Origin: Rugalucina vietnamica
Lineage: Eukaryota; Mollusca; Bivalvia; Lucinida; Lucinidae
DNA: 64,000 nucleotides
Assembly: GCA_964017185.1 (NCBI GenBank)
Contig: OZ024875.1
Span: 28,777,456-28,841,455, forward strand
Reading direction: 5' to 3'
Below are positions 47,691 through 58,825 of the stretch, one piece after another. Each line of letters starts with the position of its first letter. The stretch's first letter is position 1. Under the pieces are notes generated by a model. The model worked only from the letters and a program-made list of their open reading frames with translations, ran no database searches and was not told the origin of the DNA. A program made the position numbers and the translations under genes.

Positions 47691-48332
47691 TGTTCTTGAA
47701 AATTGTTTTGAATTTTAGCAAGTGCGTAGTGCCTCGCATCCTTCTTGGAATAATTGACCAAACTTACATCCAATAGAATGGGCTCGTTCTCATACAAATA
47801 GACTAATGTTTCCACCTAAACTAACTTTTAGTCTCTGGGTTGTCATTTTTATGATACATGTTTTTCAGCCATGGTGGTACAGAATTGTTTATGAACATTA
47901 ACACTCGACCTTTACACCCAATTTCCTGGAATTTCATTGGTCCAATGTCAGTGAGTTATTCAGATAATGAAAAGATGTATAAGCCAATGTGTATAGAATA
48001 GGGCATGTTCTATTCTAGAATAAGGTTCATGAAGCCCCCAAAAGCTCGATTGACCAAAGTTTGTAAACCTTGGAAGATAATTGAAGGTCTATATAGCAAA
48101 GATCTTCTGTGTAGCCTTGTTTACTGGAAACATAAATATGTAAATAAAATGGGTCACCTGCTATTTTCTGATTGCGAATTCTGATCGACAACGCACACTG
48201 TTGACGCAAAAGCGGAATGACTTCTGTCTAATTGTCCTATAGCTTATAGCTTAAACATTCGTGTCCTGTTGCTACATTTGAAAACTTTTTTTTCTCAGTA
48301 CAAATGTACAAACAAGTACCCTTGTGATTTTT

Positions 48333-50184
48333 AGCTCACCTGAGCCGAAGGCTCACAGGTGAGCTTATAGGATAGGCAGGCATCCGTCGTCCGTCGTCGT
48401 CGTCCGTCGTCGTCGTCCGTCGTCGTCCGTCGTCGTCCGTCCACAATTTCAAAGAAGAATATTTCTGAAGCTAGTAGGCCGATCTTGATCAAATTTAATG
48501 TGAACCATAATTGGGTTGGGGGATTGATGGCATTAGGTTTTGGAGCAGATTGTATCAAAATTGTGGTTTCCATGGCAACAGATAGGTCCCATAGACTTAC
48601 AATAGGAAAAACTAAAAAAATCTTCTTCTCTGAAACCACTAGGCCCACAGCTTTGATATTTGGTATGTAGCAATGGCTAATGGTCCTCTACATAAATTGT
48701 GCCATTCATGCCCCTGGGGTCAAATTTGGCCACGCCCCGGGGGCTCGATAGTCTCCATAGACTTACTATGGGAAACAAATTAAAAAATCTTCTTCTCTGA
48801 AACCACAGGGCCCACAGCTTTGATATTTGGTATGTGGCAATGGCTAATAGTCCTCTACATCAATTGTGCCAGCCATGTCCCTGGGGTCAAATTTGGCCAC
48901 GCCCCGGGGGTGGATAGTCTCCATAGACTTACAATTGGAAAAACTAAAAAAATCTTCTTCTCTGAAACCACTAGGCCCACAGCTTTGATATTTGGTATGT
49001 AGCAATGGCTAATGGTCCTCTACATAAATTGTGCCATTCATGCCCCTGGGGTCAAATTTGGCCACGCCCCGGGGGTTGATAGTCTCCATAGACTTACTAT
49101 GGGAAAAAAATTAAAAAATCTTCTTCTCTGAAACCACAGGGCCCACAGCTTTGATATTTTGTACGTGGCAATGGCTAATGGTCCTCTACATAAATTGTGC
49201 CAATCATGACCCTGGGGTCAAATTTGGCCATGCCCTGGGGGTCGATAGTCTCCATAGACCTACAATAGGAAAAAAACTAAAAAAATCTTCTTCTCTGAAA
49301 CCACTAGGCCAACAGCTTTGATATTTGGTATGTAGCAATGACTAATGGTCCTCTACATAAATTGTGCCATTCATGCCCCTGGGGTCAAATTTGGCCACGC
49401 CCCGGGGGTTGATAGTCTCCATAGACTTACTATGGGAAAAAATTCAAAAATCTTCTTCTCTGAAACCACAGGGCCCACAGCTTTGATATTTTGTATGTGG
49501 CAATGGCTAATGGTCCTCTACATAAATTGTGCCAATCATGTCCCCGGGGTCAAATTTGGCCACGCCCCGGGGGTCGATAGTCTCCATAGACCTACAATAG
49601 GAAAAACTAAAAAAAATCTTCTTCTCTGAAACCACTAGGCCCACAGCTTTGATATCTGGTATGTAGCAATGGCTAATGGTCCTCTACATAAATTGTGCCA
49701 TTCATGCCCCTGGGGTCAAATTTGGCCAGGTCCCGGAGGTTGATAGTCTCAATAAACTTGCTATGGGAAAAAAATTCAAAAATCTTCTTCTCTGAAACCA
49801 CAGGGCACACAGCTTTGATATTTTGTATGTGGCAATTGCTAATGGTCCTCTACATAAATTGTGCCAGCCATGCCCCTGGGATCAAATTTGGACACGCCCC
49901 GGGGGTAGATAGTCTCCATAGACTTACAATGGGAAAAACTTAAAAAAACTTCTTCTCTGAAACCAAAAGGCCCAGAGCTTCTATATTTTGTATGTAGCAA
50001 TATTTGGTAGTCCCCATCATAAATTGTGCCAGTCATGCCCCTGGGTCAAATTTGGCCATGCCCCGGGGGTCAATAGTGTCCATGCATAGACTTTCATTGG
50101 TCGATTCTCAATTAATTTAAATCTCATGAGCTTACAATGTGATAATCTCTCAGGTGAGCTACAGGACCAATGGTCCTCTAGTTG
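48333..50184 (+). mobile_element. Pearl-like (Helentron-type, non-autonomous) element 2
   Basis: The 5' hairpin AGCTCACCTGAGCC, GAAGGCTCACAGGTGAGCTT is followed by a CCGTCGTCGTCCGTCGTCGT-type microsatellite (48372-48442). Nine core repeats of ~166 bp follow, with TCTTCTTCTCTGAAACCA at about 48621, 48788, 48953, 49119, 49286, 49451, 49617, 49782 and 49948. The 3' end is CTCAGGTGAGCT and an AGGACCAATGGTCCTCTAGT hairpin. The empty site survives in unit 4 at 39840-39850 (a run of T before GAGTGG). This layout matches pearl/HINE elements, thought to be mobilised by Helentron rolling-circle enzymes. It carries no enzyme itself. Confidence 0.85.
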
Positions 50185-50324
50185 TTTGAGTGGAATGTCT
50201 TTCATTACTGAAACTCTTTACATGAAATGTCGGGTTTTGTATGCGATGAAACATATTATTATATGCATGTTTTATTGTATCAGTCATACAACATAAACAC
50301 TGAAAATCTGCGGCTTTATATCGT

Positions 50325-50584
50325 GAAATGTATACCCCCTTATACCCCACTTTTATATAATAAAACTGGGGAATGCAGGGGTATACCTATTTTTCTTACT
50401 TTTGCTCCAAAACATAGATTGTGGGTACTCGTTAGAACCGCCTCGGCAAGGCGGTTCTAACGTGTACCCACGATCTATGTTTTGGGCAAAATTAAGAAAA
50501 ATATCGAAATTTTTCTGATGAAATTTTCAATTTTTACAGGTGAAAAAAAATCTCTATATATTGCATGGGCAAGTTTTCGTAATG
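50325..50584 (+). mobile_element. Palindromic MITE family A, copy A8 (unit 5)
   Basis: Same location as A7 but the first ~30 bases of the element are lost (sequence goes from TTTATATCGTG to AAATGTATACCCC). The core and right end GGGCAAGTTTTCGTAATG are intact. Confidence 0.82.
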
Positions 50585-51269
50585 AACCTATATAATTTGC
50601 CCTTGGTTCTGTCTGATACAGAGACGGGTCGAATCTGTAAACCGATCATCATTTTCTTTCCTTGTCTCTCAAGTGGAGCTCAAGCACTCTGTACACGTCT
50701 GGTCTAAGTGGTTTCGATTGTGTTATGAATTGGCATTTTCTTTTTCTCTGATGAACTATCGTCTAATTGTGAATATTCATTGCTAAAATTAGCCTTAAGA
50801 ATCTATAATTTCATCAAAGAGTTTTGATGACTTATTCAAATTAAGGAACTTTGTTCGGGATTCTTATAACGGCCCATAAGTTACCATCACACGGCAGAAA
50901 ACTTACTAAGGCTTAGGACTTTTATGGCAAGCTAAATGCGTTTGTACTTACGAAGTAATTACCATCATGCTTACAGAGATCTTTAATTATTGATTCTTTG
51001 AGCTTTATTTGGGCTTTAACATACAATCTGACAAATCAAGAAAACACTGCAGAAGATGAGGGTTCTTAAAACTGAGTAGTGTGTATGTTTGAGTTATCGA
51101 CAACCTCACACAAGTCTGTGAAGACAAGAATATGCCTAGACATTGCAATACCATATTAAGGAAATAGATATATTGTACAATCAGTGACGCTTATGCCTAG
51201 CAGAATAGCACAGTTGATTTTGGCATTTGACGCATATGCAAAAAGATTTTTTTTTCTGCATGAACTACA

Positions 51270-51653
51270 GTTGAACAAAGCCAATACCACAGATACCCTT
51301 GTTTAGATTTACATCTTTTGTATTGCAAATGGATTTGTTTCTTCTAAAATTTATGATAAGCGTGATGACTTTGATTTTGTTATAGTATATTTTCAATTTT
51401 TGGATGGCGACGATCCTCGCCGTGCTTCTTATGGAGTATACATTTCACAACTTAGGTTTGCTAGAGTCTGCAATCATGTTACGGATTCCAACGCGCGAAA
51501 TAAATGCTTAACGGCAAAACTTCTTTAAGAGGGCTGAAGAATTTAGTTTTATTTAAGTTAAATTAGTTTTTTTCCCATCTCGGTTTTTGGAGAGGGAATT
51601 TCTTTCTGATTGCGCCATTTCCCGATCATTGCCTACTTATAGCTTTATGAAGC
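51270..51653 (+). pseudogene. Retroelement coding fragment joined to 3' UTR end (unit 5)
   Basis: Counterpart of 40548-40920. It keeps YDKRDDFDF, LDGDDPRRASYGVY and RFARVCNHVTD in part, with a deletion around ISQLIR, and the same jump to the 3' UTR end. It is a segmentally duplicated dead copy. Confidence 0.7.
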
Positions 51654-52129
51654 GGCTCTGTCAGTAATTACTCAGCACAATGTTAAAAATCGCTTTGTTT
51701 GTCTTACAACATGATGGTTGCACTTAATAAGACGGAATTTATATACAGCACGCATGGCTAATAAAGAGGCTTATTATTCAATATTGCAAGGTCTTATGGA
51801 GTTCAGAAGGGACGGTCGTTCTCTTTTTTATCAATACTTGATTTCACATTGATTTGTTCTTAGTCGTCTGTAGCCAAACAATAATTAAAGGCACGATACA
51901 AAAAAAAATAAATGAAAGCGTTTTATATACATGTATGATCCCCTGATTTTCAATGTTTCGAAAGGAAAACTCATCATTTAAAAGGCATGCATACGCTAGA
52001 ACAACACGGTATCTGGTTAACTTATCGGTTACAACTCCGACAATGTTTTGAATATAACATTTCTAGATCCGAGGCCGAATCTAGTCTTTAGCTAGTTGCG
52101 TTATTAGCTTGCATGCAATTTTTATTTGC

Positions 52130-52500
52130 TATTACTGCAGCTGGTGTTGTGCCGTGTGGCGGCCCTAAAAAGTCTCCCCGTACATCATCCATAGTGCAGA
52201 TTATATTTTCTTTTTGGGATCAGCGAAGATATTCTGAGAAATCAGAAATTTATTATCGGTTAAGATTCATTTTCTTACCAATGTTTAACATATTTGGTCC
52301 CATTTAGATAATACTAGTCTTTGTATCGACTACCCCGTTGAAAATTGCAAAATTTCAGTAATTCTCTTTGGCTCCATGTTGCCAAATCTATAGGGTCACT
52401 GACGAGACTTTAATAGTCGAAACCGCGGTATGGCCCAACCCCTTTCTCATTAATGTGTTCACTGCTCTTAAAGGATCTCAGTTTTAATTTTTATTTAGGA
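52130..52500 (-). repeat. Diverged interspersed repeat
   Basis: Inverted matches to other places: GTCTCCCCGTACATCATCC and the following 100 bp match 7440-7555 inverted, and the part from 52390 to 52490 matches 2810-2890 and 5215-5275 inverted. It is probably one repeat family of which these are fragments. No coding capacity. Confidence 0.5.
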
Positions 52501-53563
52501 TTAATAAAATTGAAAATGACCAATTTTAATACTGTTCTCTCCACCAACTTGTACAAGAAGTAAGATGAAAATTCTCCCAACAGTATCATGATCATACTGA
52601 ACACAGTCAAAGGAAATGACAAGTGGATATATCAAATATCTCGGCTCAGTCTGATATCGAGGTAAAAGTACACGACACAACCATACCAAGAGAGTTTGTA
52701 CTTTAAATTATGGCTGGTGTTTGCTACATGCCGAGAGGGCACGGTTAGCACATTCCACTTTTTTTTAATAATTGTCTGTGTTACAATGATTCTTCAGACT
52801 ATGAGCTAACTCATGACAAAAAAGGAGAAAGTGATCACGTTAAAAGCAATATCATCAGCGTCGAGATAAGAACTCTGTGTCCTCTAAGATAAGCTATGTG
52901 CTGACGCCGAACCCAACGTGCGTGTTGACAAAAACGTTCTGTTCTGACTGGTCAAAGCGGGTGCATTTGCTCATGTCGGCACACACCAGGCATGTTTTTG
53001 TTTTAGCACGCACAAAACGATAATGAAACAACTAACATTCAGAGTGATTATTGCACAGCTTGAAGTGCCAAACATACTGCTTGTATTATCCTTGCAATGC
53101 TAGACTGTATCTCGTCTTCTAGTACTTAACATTTATTGAGCCATGTAACGTGAAACTATATCCATGAGCATTCTATAGGCATTAATAGAGTGTTCGGGTC
53201 AGCATTCACATGTGAACATACTCATGCGTGAATATTCATTTACACAAATGATATATGTAGTTGTATCTTTGGATGATGCATTGCGTGAGCATTTTGAGAC
53301 AGAAAATGTTAGTACTAGACTGTGACTTGGCTGAATTATCGAAAAGTAACACAAATCCATTTTGTTAATGAACGGTGATGGATGTTGAAGAAACAATCGT
53401 TTGTATTGGCAACATTTTCATGGGAATCAAGAATATTATCATAACGTCGTTTCGAAATACAATTGTTGTGTGTTTATCTTTAATTTTCCATGTGATAGTA
53501 ATATTTCTTAGCATGATGTTTTGTCTGTTTTAAAAGACAGTGAAAAGAAAAGGGGTATTAGAT

Positions 53564-53728
53564 GAGCCGCGTCTGGAGAAAACCAACAAGCACTGAACAT
53601 GGCTAAAGGCTGGAAATTTTGCATTTAGAAATTAGAAGAATTGTACTATCCGCGAGAGAAAAGAAAGGTGCTGATCTGCGCCTTTGTTTTGGCATATGCA
53701 AAATGTTGGTTTTCTCATGATGCGGCTC
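53564..53728 (+). mobile_element. MITE family B, copy B7 (unit 5, internally deleted)
   Basis: GAGCCGCGTCTGGAGAAAAC to GGTTTTCTCATGATGCGGCTC, with the same ~45 bp interior deletion as B6. Confidence 0.82.
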
Positions 53729-54181
53729 AGATTACTCCTGTCAGTAAAATGAAACGTTTTGACAAAACATAATTAAGTTGCACAAGTCTGGATAATGCTG
53801 AGTAATGGTAATTGTTCATCAAGAAGGTGACAAATTAATCATAAGGAATCATGCAATGGTTTAATACTACATTCACTGGTTTGTGGCTCTCATACATAAG
53901 CATCTTTAGAATTATTCGTTCTGTGCAATATTGTAGCAATCCCACCACTTATGTGTATTACCATGATTACGCACCTCAAATTTTGCATTTTTCGATTCAC
54001 ACTTTTTAACTCAAAACTGTTCGGAGATACACATCCAAAGCAGCCACATAAGGGTTCTGTTGCTATATGGTTGTCTCTGTGAAATTATGCGGTGCGTTAG
54101 CGGTGTCACCGCTCTCAAGCTTTAGCTCGATTTGTTTATTTTATTCAATTCCGTGGGTTTTAGGTAAATATGCATGTTTTT

Positions 54182-54371
54182 CATCAGGATAACTATACCC
54201 GCCCAGATATAGTAAAACTGGGGTATGCATGGGGTATCTATTTTTCTTCTTTTTTGCTCCAAAACATAGATTTCGCATTTGCATTTAGAAAGTAGAAAGT
54301 GTGTATGTTTTGAGCAAAAATAAGAAAAAAATATCAACACTTTTCTACTGAATTTTTATTTTTAATAGCTG

Positions 54372-54413
<42 letters not shown>

Positions 54414-54444
54414 AACTGTATATTGTATGGGTAAGTTTTTGTCA
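54182..54444 (+). mobile_element. Palindromic MITE family A, copy A9 (altered core, poly-A)
   Basis: Starts CATCAGGATAACTATACCCG and ends near TATTGTATGGGTAAGTTTTT. The left core arm AAACATAGAT is followed by a short unrelated stretch (TTTCGCATTTGCATTTAGAA) in place of the palindrome centre. A run of 41 A at 54372-54412 lies near the right end. Units 3 (35955) and 4 (43045) are uninterrupted here. Confidence 0.72.
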
Positions 54445-55612
54445 AAGCAGAACATTTCCATCGTTTTCCTTATCATAAAACAAAACTGGCTAAGCCTAAA
54501 ACCCAACAAACATAACGCATATTTTTCACGTGCTAGATTTGCATATGTTTTACAACCGTTTTATCACAATAAAGCATTGTTATGTCGCCAAGATAGCACT
54601 CAAGATGATATTTTCTGTCACTAATTGAAGATAATTAAAACACATAAACGGGTCTATGTAACAAACTAGGATTTGTTATGGTCAGCCAAAGGCGACTTTC
54701 AGATGAAATACGTTATAAAAAGATGAGAAATTACTAGCTATTTCCCAAAATGCGACCACAACGTTAACCCTAAAAATATAAAATAAATTAAAAATGGAGA
54801 ATGAGGATCATGACCCCCGGACCTTCTCTGTAACGAGTTTTGCATGGGGGATTTAATGTTTATGAAAATGTTAGCATGATAGTGAGTAGGGTTCCTGTAC
54901 TTCAAACAAAACTTTTTTTTTAATTTTTATGAGTAGACTTGTGACAATTTTTATCGGGTCGGTTACGATACATTAGATTGCTGAACAGATATTACTGGCA
55001 AATAAACTGAGTCTAGTTATGACAAATCCTGATTTTATTGTATGCTCTACCATACTGAAAGCAAAAATCAGCTGTGTACTTTTCAGTAATCTGTTTGGGT
55101 ACTTACATGCAACATGTAACAAACATATAGGGCTTCAAAAATCCGATTTTTCTGGCATCTGAACATCCTGGTTAGGGTCAGAGATACAAAACGCGGTGTT
55201 TCCATGATGCGGTTCAAGTTTATAATGAGAATGCTTTTCAATAATAACTCATTGATTATTCATATTTCAATAAATTTCAGATGGATGCTGTACATGTAAT
55301 AGGAACTGTTTTACATCACCTTCACACATCATTAATTTTCATTATGAATTGAGTGATTCCATCACAGAGCGAAGAGTAGGGAAAAACTGAATTGGCTCTT
55401 AGAAGGGTCTAGAAGGCAGCTTGCAATAGATCTATACACTTCGGTACTTCGTTTCACTCCACGATAACTCACGATCCGCTGACATCTACACGTCAACGTC
55501 AAAGCATACAACTAGTTGTATGTACTTCTTTGAATTCAACTTTTTATATAATTGAAAGTTTGGTTCCGTTTGAAACAATTTGGTAGCCGATGCAGTTCAG
55601 TTACTGTGTTTA

Positions 55613-55795
55613 TTTAACTCAAGGTCCAAGCGAACTTTTTATTGGATTCATATGCAAACAGTATAGCCCCAGATGTGACGCCACAGAACACATCGTACCA
55701 TCTGGGGCCATTTTGTTTCCTGATTCACCTAAAATGAAAGTGGGCTCGTCCAAATGATAACAATGGGAAAATCTATTCGTCACTAATGAGTTAAT
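55613..55795 (+). mobile_element. MITE family G, copy G4
   Basis: TTTAACTCAAGGTCCAAGCG at the left, hairpin AGTATAGCCCCAGATGTGAC..CCATCTGGGGCCATTTTG, and ATGAGTTAAT at the right. Unit 3 at about 37672 has the uninterrupted target (GTGTTTATTGAAATGTGAAG). Confidence 0.72.
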
Positions 55796-57404
55796 TAATC
55801 GTGAAGTGAAGTGCTATTCTCAGATAATTGTTTGTTTTACCGATGGTCCAGGCTCACAGAGTAGACATACTTTGTTTTGGCACAAATAGGTCTGTTTTCT
55901 CGTTAAAGCCATTGACACAGACTGTCGTATTTCTTCATTGGGGTCATCATTGTTGCGCACACGAGTTGCACAATATGCATGAATGAACCTTATTTTTTAT
56001 TGGTATATGAGTGACCATCTTTCACAGCAGAGTCATCCATTAGGGACGTCTTCATAACTACAGTGGCGGATTTAGAGGGGGATCGGGGGGTTCGCTCGAA
56101 CACCCCTCTGCAACCAAATTATTTCATTTTCATGGAAATTTGAGAAAAATTTGGTAAAAGTATGAAAACGAACCCCCCTAAATAGATTTGAACCCCCTCT
56201 CCAGAAATCCTGGATCCGCCCCTGAACTATGAGTGTTAAAATCGCCGGAGTATTAATTTAAGGTCAGATTTATCGATTGGTACCCAATACTTATGAGAGA
56301 TTCTTATCGTACGCATCTCTGTAGGCCTACATTTATGATGTACGAAAATTTTTATACGAAGTTCTTCTTATCAGCAACCCAATTCTTGAATTAGCAATGT
56401 CAGGAAAAAATGCGAAATCAGGACACCCATTTGACTCATTGGCTGCGTTGCCTCCGCCAACCAGATAGTTCGTATTGAAATACAATGCGCATTCAAGTTT
56501 ATTAAATCGAAGTGCTACATGTATCTTATGTGGAAACATGCACTGAATATCTTCTAATTTCTTTTCATATCTACATATTTCATGTCGCTCAAATAGATCA
56601 GTCGCACTCTTAATTAAATGATTATCAGTATAACCTGTGTGAACTGTCTTAGGAAGACCACGTCACATGCAAACGTTTTTCGTATTCCTTTGTCCGTGTT
56701 CTTTAATGTATGGGCTGTAAGGTACGCTTAAAATTTTATAGATCATTCATAGTTGGCGAACTGTCTGTCTACCAAACATTAAGGCGCTTCCGCATAAAAT
56801 AAACTTACCTGCGCCAAATTGTTTGCACGTCATGTTGAGATGAAAGATTCCTTCGCGACGCGGGCCATATCGACCATAGTTTTTCCTGAACATGCTCAAA
56901 GCATCATCAAATTGAATATGGATGATCTAACTTAACGAGATGTCAGAAGTCTGGTTTTATAATCGGTTTATTGCCTCTTTGATCTGTAATTGTTTTGCAG
57001 GCTGTATGCTTACTGTTGTATCAATATAAGGCATGCGATTTAAAAGATGATTTATGAGCCAAAGCACTATCCTGAACATTTACAATACTCCAGTAATGCA
57101 GACAGGAATGCAAAATGTAGCGATAGGATAATGAGACTCTTGATAGAAGCACAAATATGTCAACAAGTGCATATACTTCTTTCGTTAATGGTGAAACTCC
57201 CAGCGAAACGCGCATTTTTATCATTTTTACATGCGTTGTGCATTTTGGGGAGGGTTACAATAAAAAGTCACTATTTAACAATATGCCTCAAATACAGTTA
57301 ATATCGAACCTGGTGAAGGCTGCTTCTTAGGTTAAGACAGTAGAATGCGTCTACCCGAATGTTCGTGCCCCCAAATATCTGTGGCTGCTCAGCTGTGATT
57401 TTTA

Positions 57405-57502
57405 ATTCAGTTTTACGTCCCTTTCAAGATTATTTCAGCTCATATGAGACGGTCGAGTGACTAAGAAACAGTGCTCTTTAACCGCTCGACCACGGGGGCC
57501 GC
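57405..57502 (-). mobile_element. tRNA-like SINE fragment next to exon 2
   Basis: Read on the minus strand it begins GCCCCCGTGGTCGAGCGGTT, which looks like the 5' half of a tRNA with an A box (TGGTCGAGCGG). It continues to a GGGACGTAAAACTGAATT tail resembling the tail of SINE S. It cannot be a working tRNA gene because the 3' half and a cloverleaf are absent. It ends 86 bp before the exon 2 acceptor. Confidence 0.55.
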
Positions 57503-57588
57503 CAAGCTGTGATTGAATCAGTCCACTGACAGGTCAGTTCACCGTACGCACACATTTATACCATGCTTTGGTTTGCTCTGTTTTGCAG

Positions 57589-58034
57589 TGGTAGCCCTTG
57601 TAGCCAGTATCCTATCCCTCCTACTGATTGCCGGTGACCGATTCTTCGGAATCGTCTTTGCCATGAAAGCCCACATCATCGAGAGGAAAGCCAGCCATTC
57701 CATCGTCTTTGTCTGGATATGCTCCATAGCAGTTGGAGCCCCCATGTTGTTCGTCCGACGAATGGAGTCAATCACATGGAAAGATCACGTGGAGACATGG
57801 TGCGACGACCAATGGCCGGCCGTGGTGGCAACTGACGAGACAACGGGTCGACCATACAATACATTTCCAGGAAAACGGGCGTATTATACAATGATTACTG
57901 TGGTGCTGTATTTTCTGCCGATGATCATTATGACGTGTGTCTACGTCATTATTATCGTCACAGTCTGGTTTTCACAGTCCCCTGGCGAAAGAGTGTCCAA
58001 AGAGGTCCAATTACAGAGCAGAGTAAAACGAAAA
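57589..58034 (+). CDS. Class A peptide GPCR, exon 2 of 5 (residues 127-275)
   Basis: Follows acceptor GTTTTGCAG and continues the frame of exon 1 (SFTQ then VVALVASILSLLLIAGDRFF). It encodes TM3, TM4 (~162-182), extracellular loop 2 with C198 in ETWCDDQW (partner of C119), TM5 (~224-252) and the short third cytoplasmic loop ending QSRVKRK. The DRY position at the TM3 end is DRF (143-145). Loop 2 is long (~40 residues). Loop 3 is short (~22 residues) and basic, common in peptide receptors. The exon stops before GTAAGT, phase 0. Reading past the donor gives a spurious longer ORF. Confidence 0.92.
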
Positions 58035-58799
58035 GTAAGTATACTTGTAACAGGCGAAAAGAAAACCTCTTGGTGGAAAAAGTATTTCTTCCTTCTCTGG
58101 GATCGAACTAGGTTGTCCTGCGTGTTGAGCAAACACTATAAAAGCCGGCGTGTACCGCAAGGGATTACCTATACCTTGTGACAAAGTCACCACTGTGACA
58201 GTCAAGTACATGGGTCATTTGTATCAATGAAACCCTTGTGTTTCCTAGCTCCCAGGGACCCTGGTCAATGAATCGAAATGACCTTTCTGCCCAGTTCCTA
58301 AAAAGGTTTGCCTCAGCTCCCTGTTCCCTAAACCCCAATACAGCTCACATACAGCTCTCTTAGAATATTTTCTAGTGTCCCCCAGCTCTATTTTCTACAG
58401 ATTGTGAATGACCTTTTTATCCACCTTCCCAATAAATCCGGTAGGGCTTTATTAATGGAACTGTGCTTGTTTTCCAATACATGCACCTTTTGGGATTGAA
58501 TAGTGTTTGCAATGATAGCGTATTTCGTCAACTATAAATGTGCGCTTCAGTTATTTGTTTCATGTCTATATGCAACAAGAAAGACATCTATCAATTTAGT
58601 TTCATGGCACATTTGCTTAAAACTAATCTTGTTCAAAGAATTTATGGTATTTTGAGCAGAAACCACTTTTAAACAAGACAAGAAATCTTCTCATTGCACG
58701 AGTTGTACTCAGGAGACAAGCATTAAACGAAGAGGATTGTACATTCTTATAATCATTTGCTATGAAAATGTTAAGTAATTTAATTGAACATCATTTGCC

Positions 58800-58825
58800 A
58801 AAAAAAAAAAAAAAAAAAAAAAAAA
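58800..58825. repeat. Poly-A tract in intron 2
   Basis: 26 consecutive A, about 200 bp before exon 3. No retroelement was recognised upstream of it. Confidence 0.85.

Larger units (their letters stand above)
39651..48140 (+). repeat. Segmental array, unit 4 (long, chimeric)
   Basis: Starts at AAATAAAATGGGTCACCTGC, as does unit 5. Its head shares features only with unit 5: MITE A at the same place (A7/A8), the retroelement fragment at 40548-40920, and the deletion inside MITE B6. From about 45500 on it follows unit 3 closely, including the 600 bp at 36905-37500 that unit 5 lacks. Pearl-like element 1 interrupts it. Confidence 0.78.
48141..57310 (+). repeat. Segmental array, unit 5 (long)
   Basis: Segment a (about 50620-50870), segment b (51685-51795) and segment c (53030-53150), followed by a tail that ends about 280 bp before exon 2. 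Its tail has diverged more from units 3 and 4 than they have from each other. It lacks the 36905-37500 stretch and has MITE G4. Pearl-like element 2 and MITE A9 are exclusive to it. Confidence 0.78.
13963..57588 (+). other. Intron 1 of the receptor gene (43.6 kb)
   Basis: It runs from the GTAAGT donor after SFTQ to the TTTTGCAG acceptor before VALVAS. Phase 1 on both sides restores a valine codon (G|TG). The intron makes up more than nine tenths of the gene and consists mostly of repeats: a five-member direct segmental array, MITE families, SINEs, LINE remnants and two pearl-like elements. I see no other exon in it that would fit between residues 126 and 128 of the receptor. The other three introns are 465-997 bp, so the expansion is specific to this one. 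Confidence 0.85.

Noticed and set aside
48600-50060. Regularly spaced repeats that might suggest a CRISPR array
   Set aside because: Monomers are ~166 bp in tandem with no unique spacers, the genome is eukaryotic, and the array is bounded by pearl-type termini.
57405-57502. tRNA gene on the minus strand
   Set aside because: Only the 5' half with an A-box-like phrase is present; there is no matching acceptor stem or T arm, so a SINE fragment is the better reading.
58035-58181. Continuation of the exon 2 frame for 48 more codons
   Set aside because: It reads past a strong GTAAGT donor, loses receptor character (SILVTGEKKTSWW...) and would omit TM6 and TM7, which are found in the following exons.
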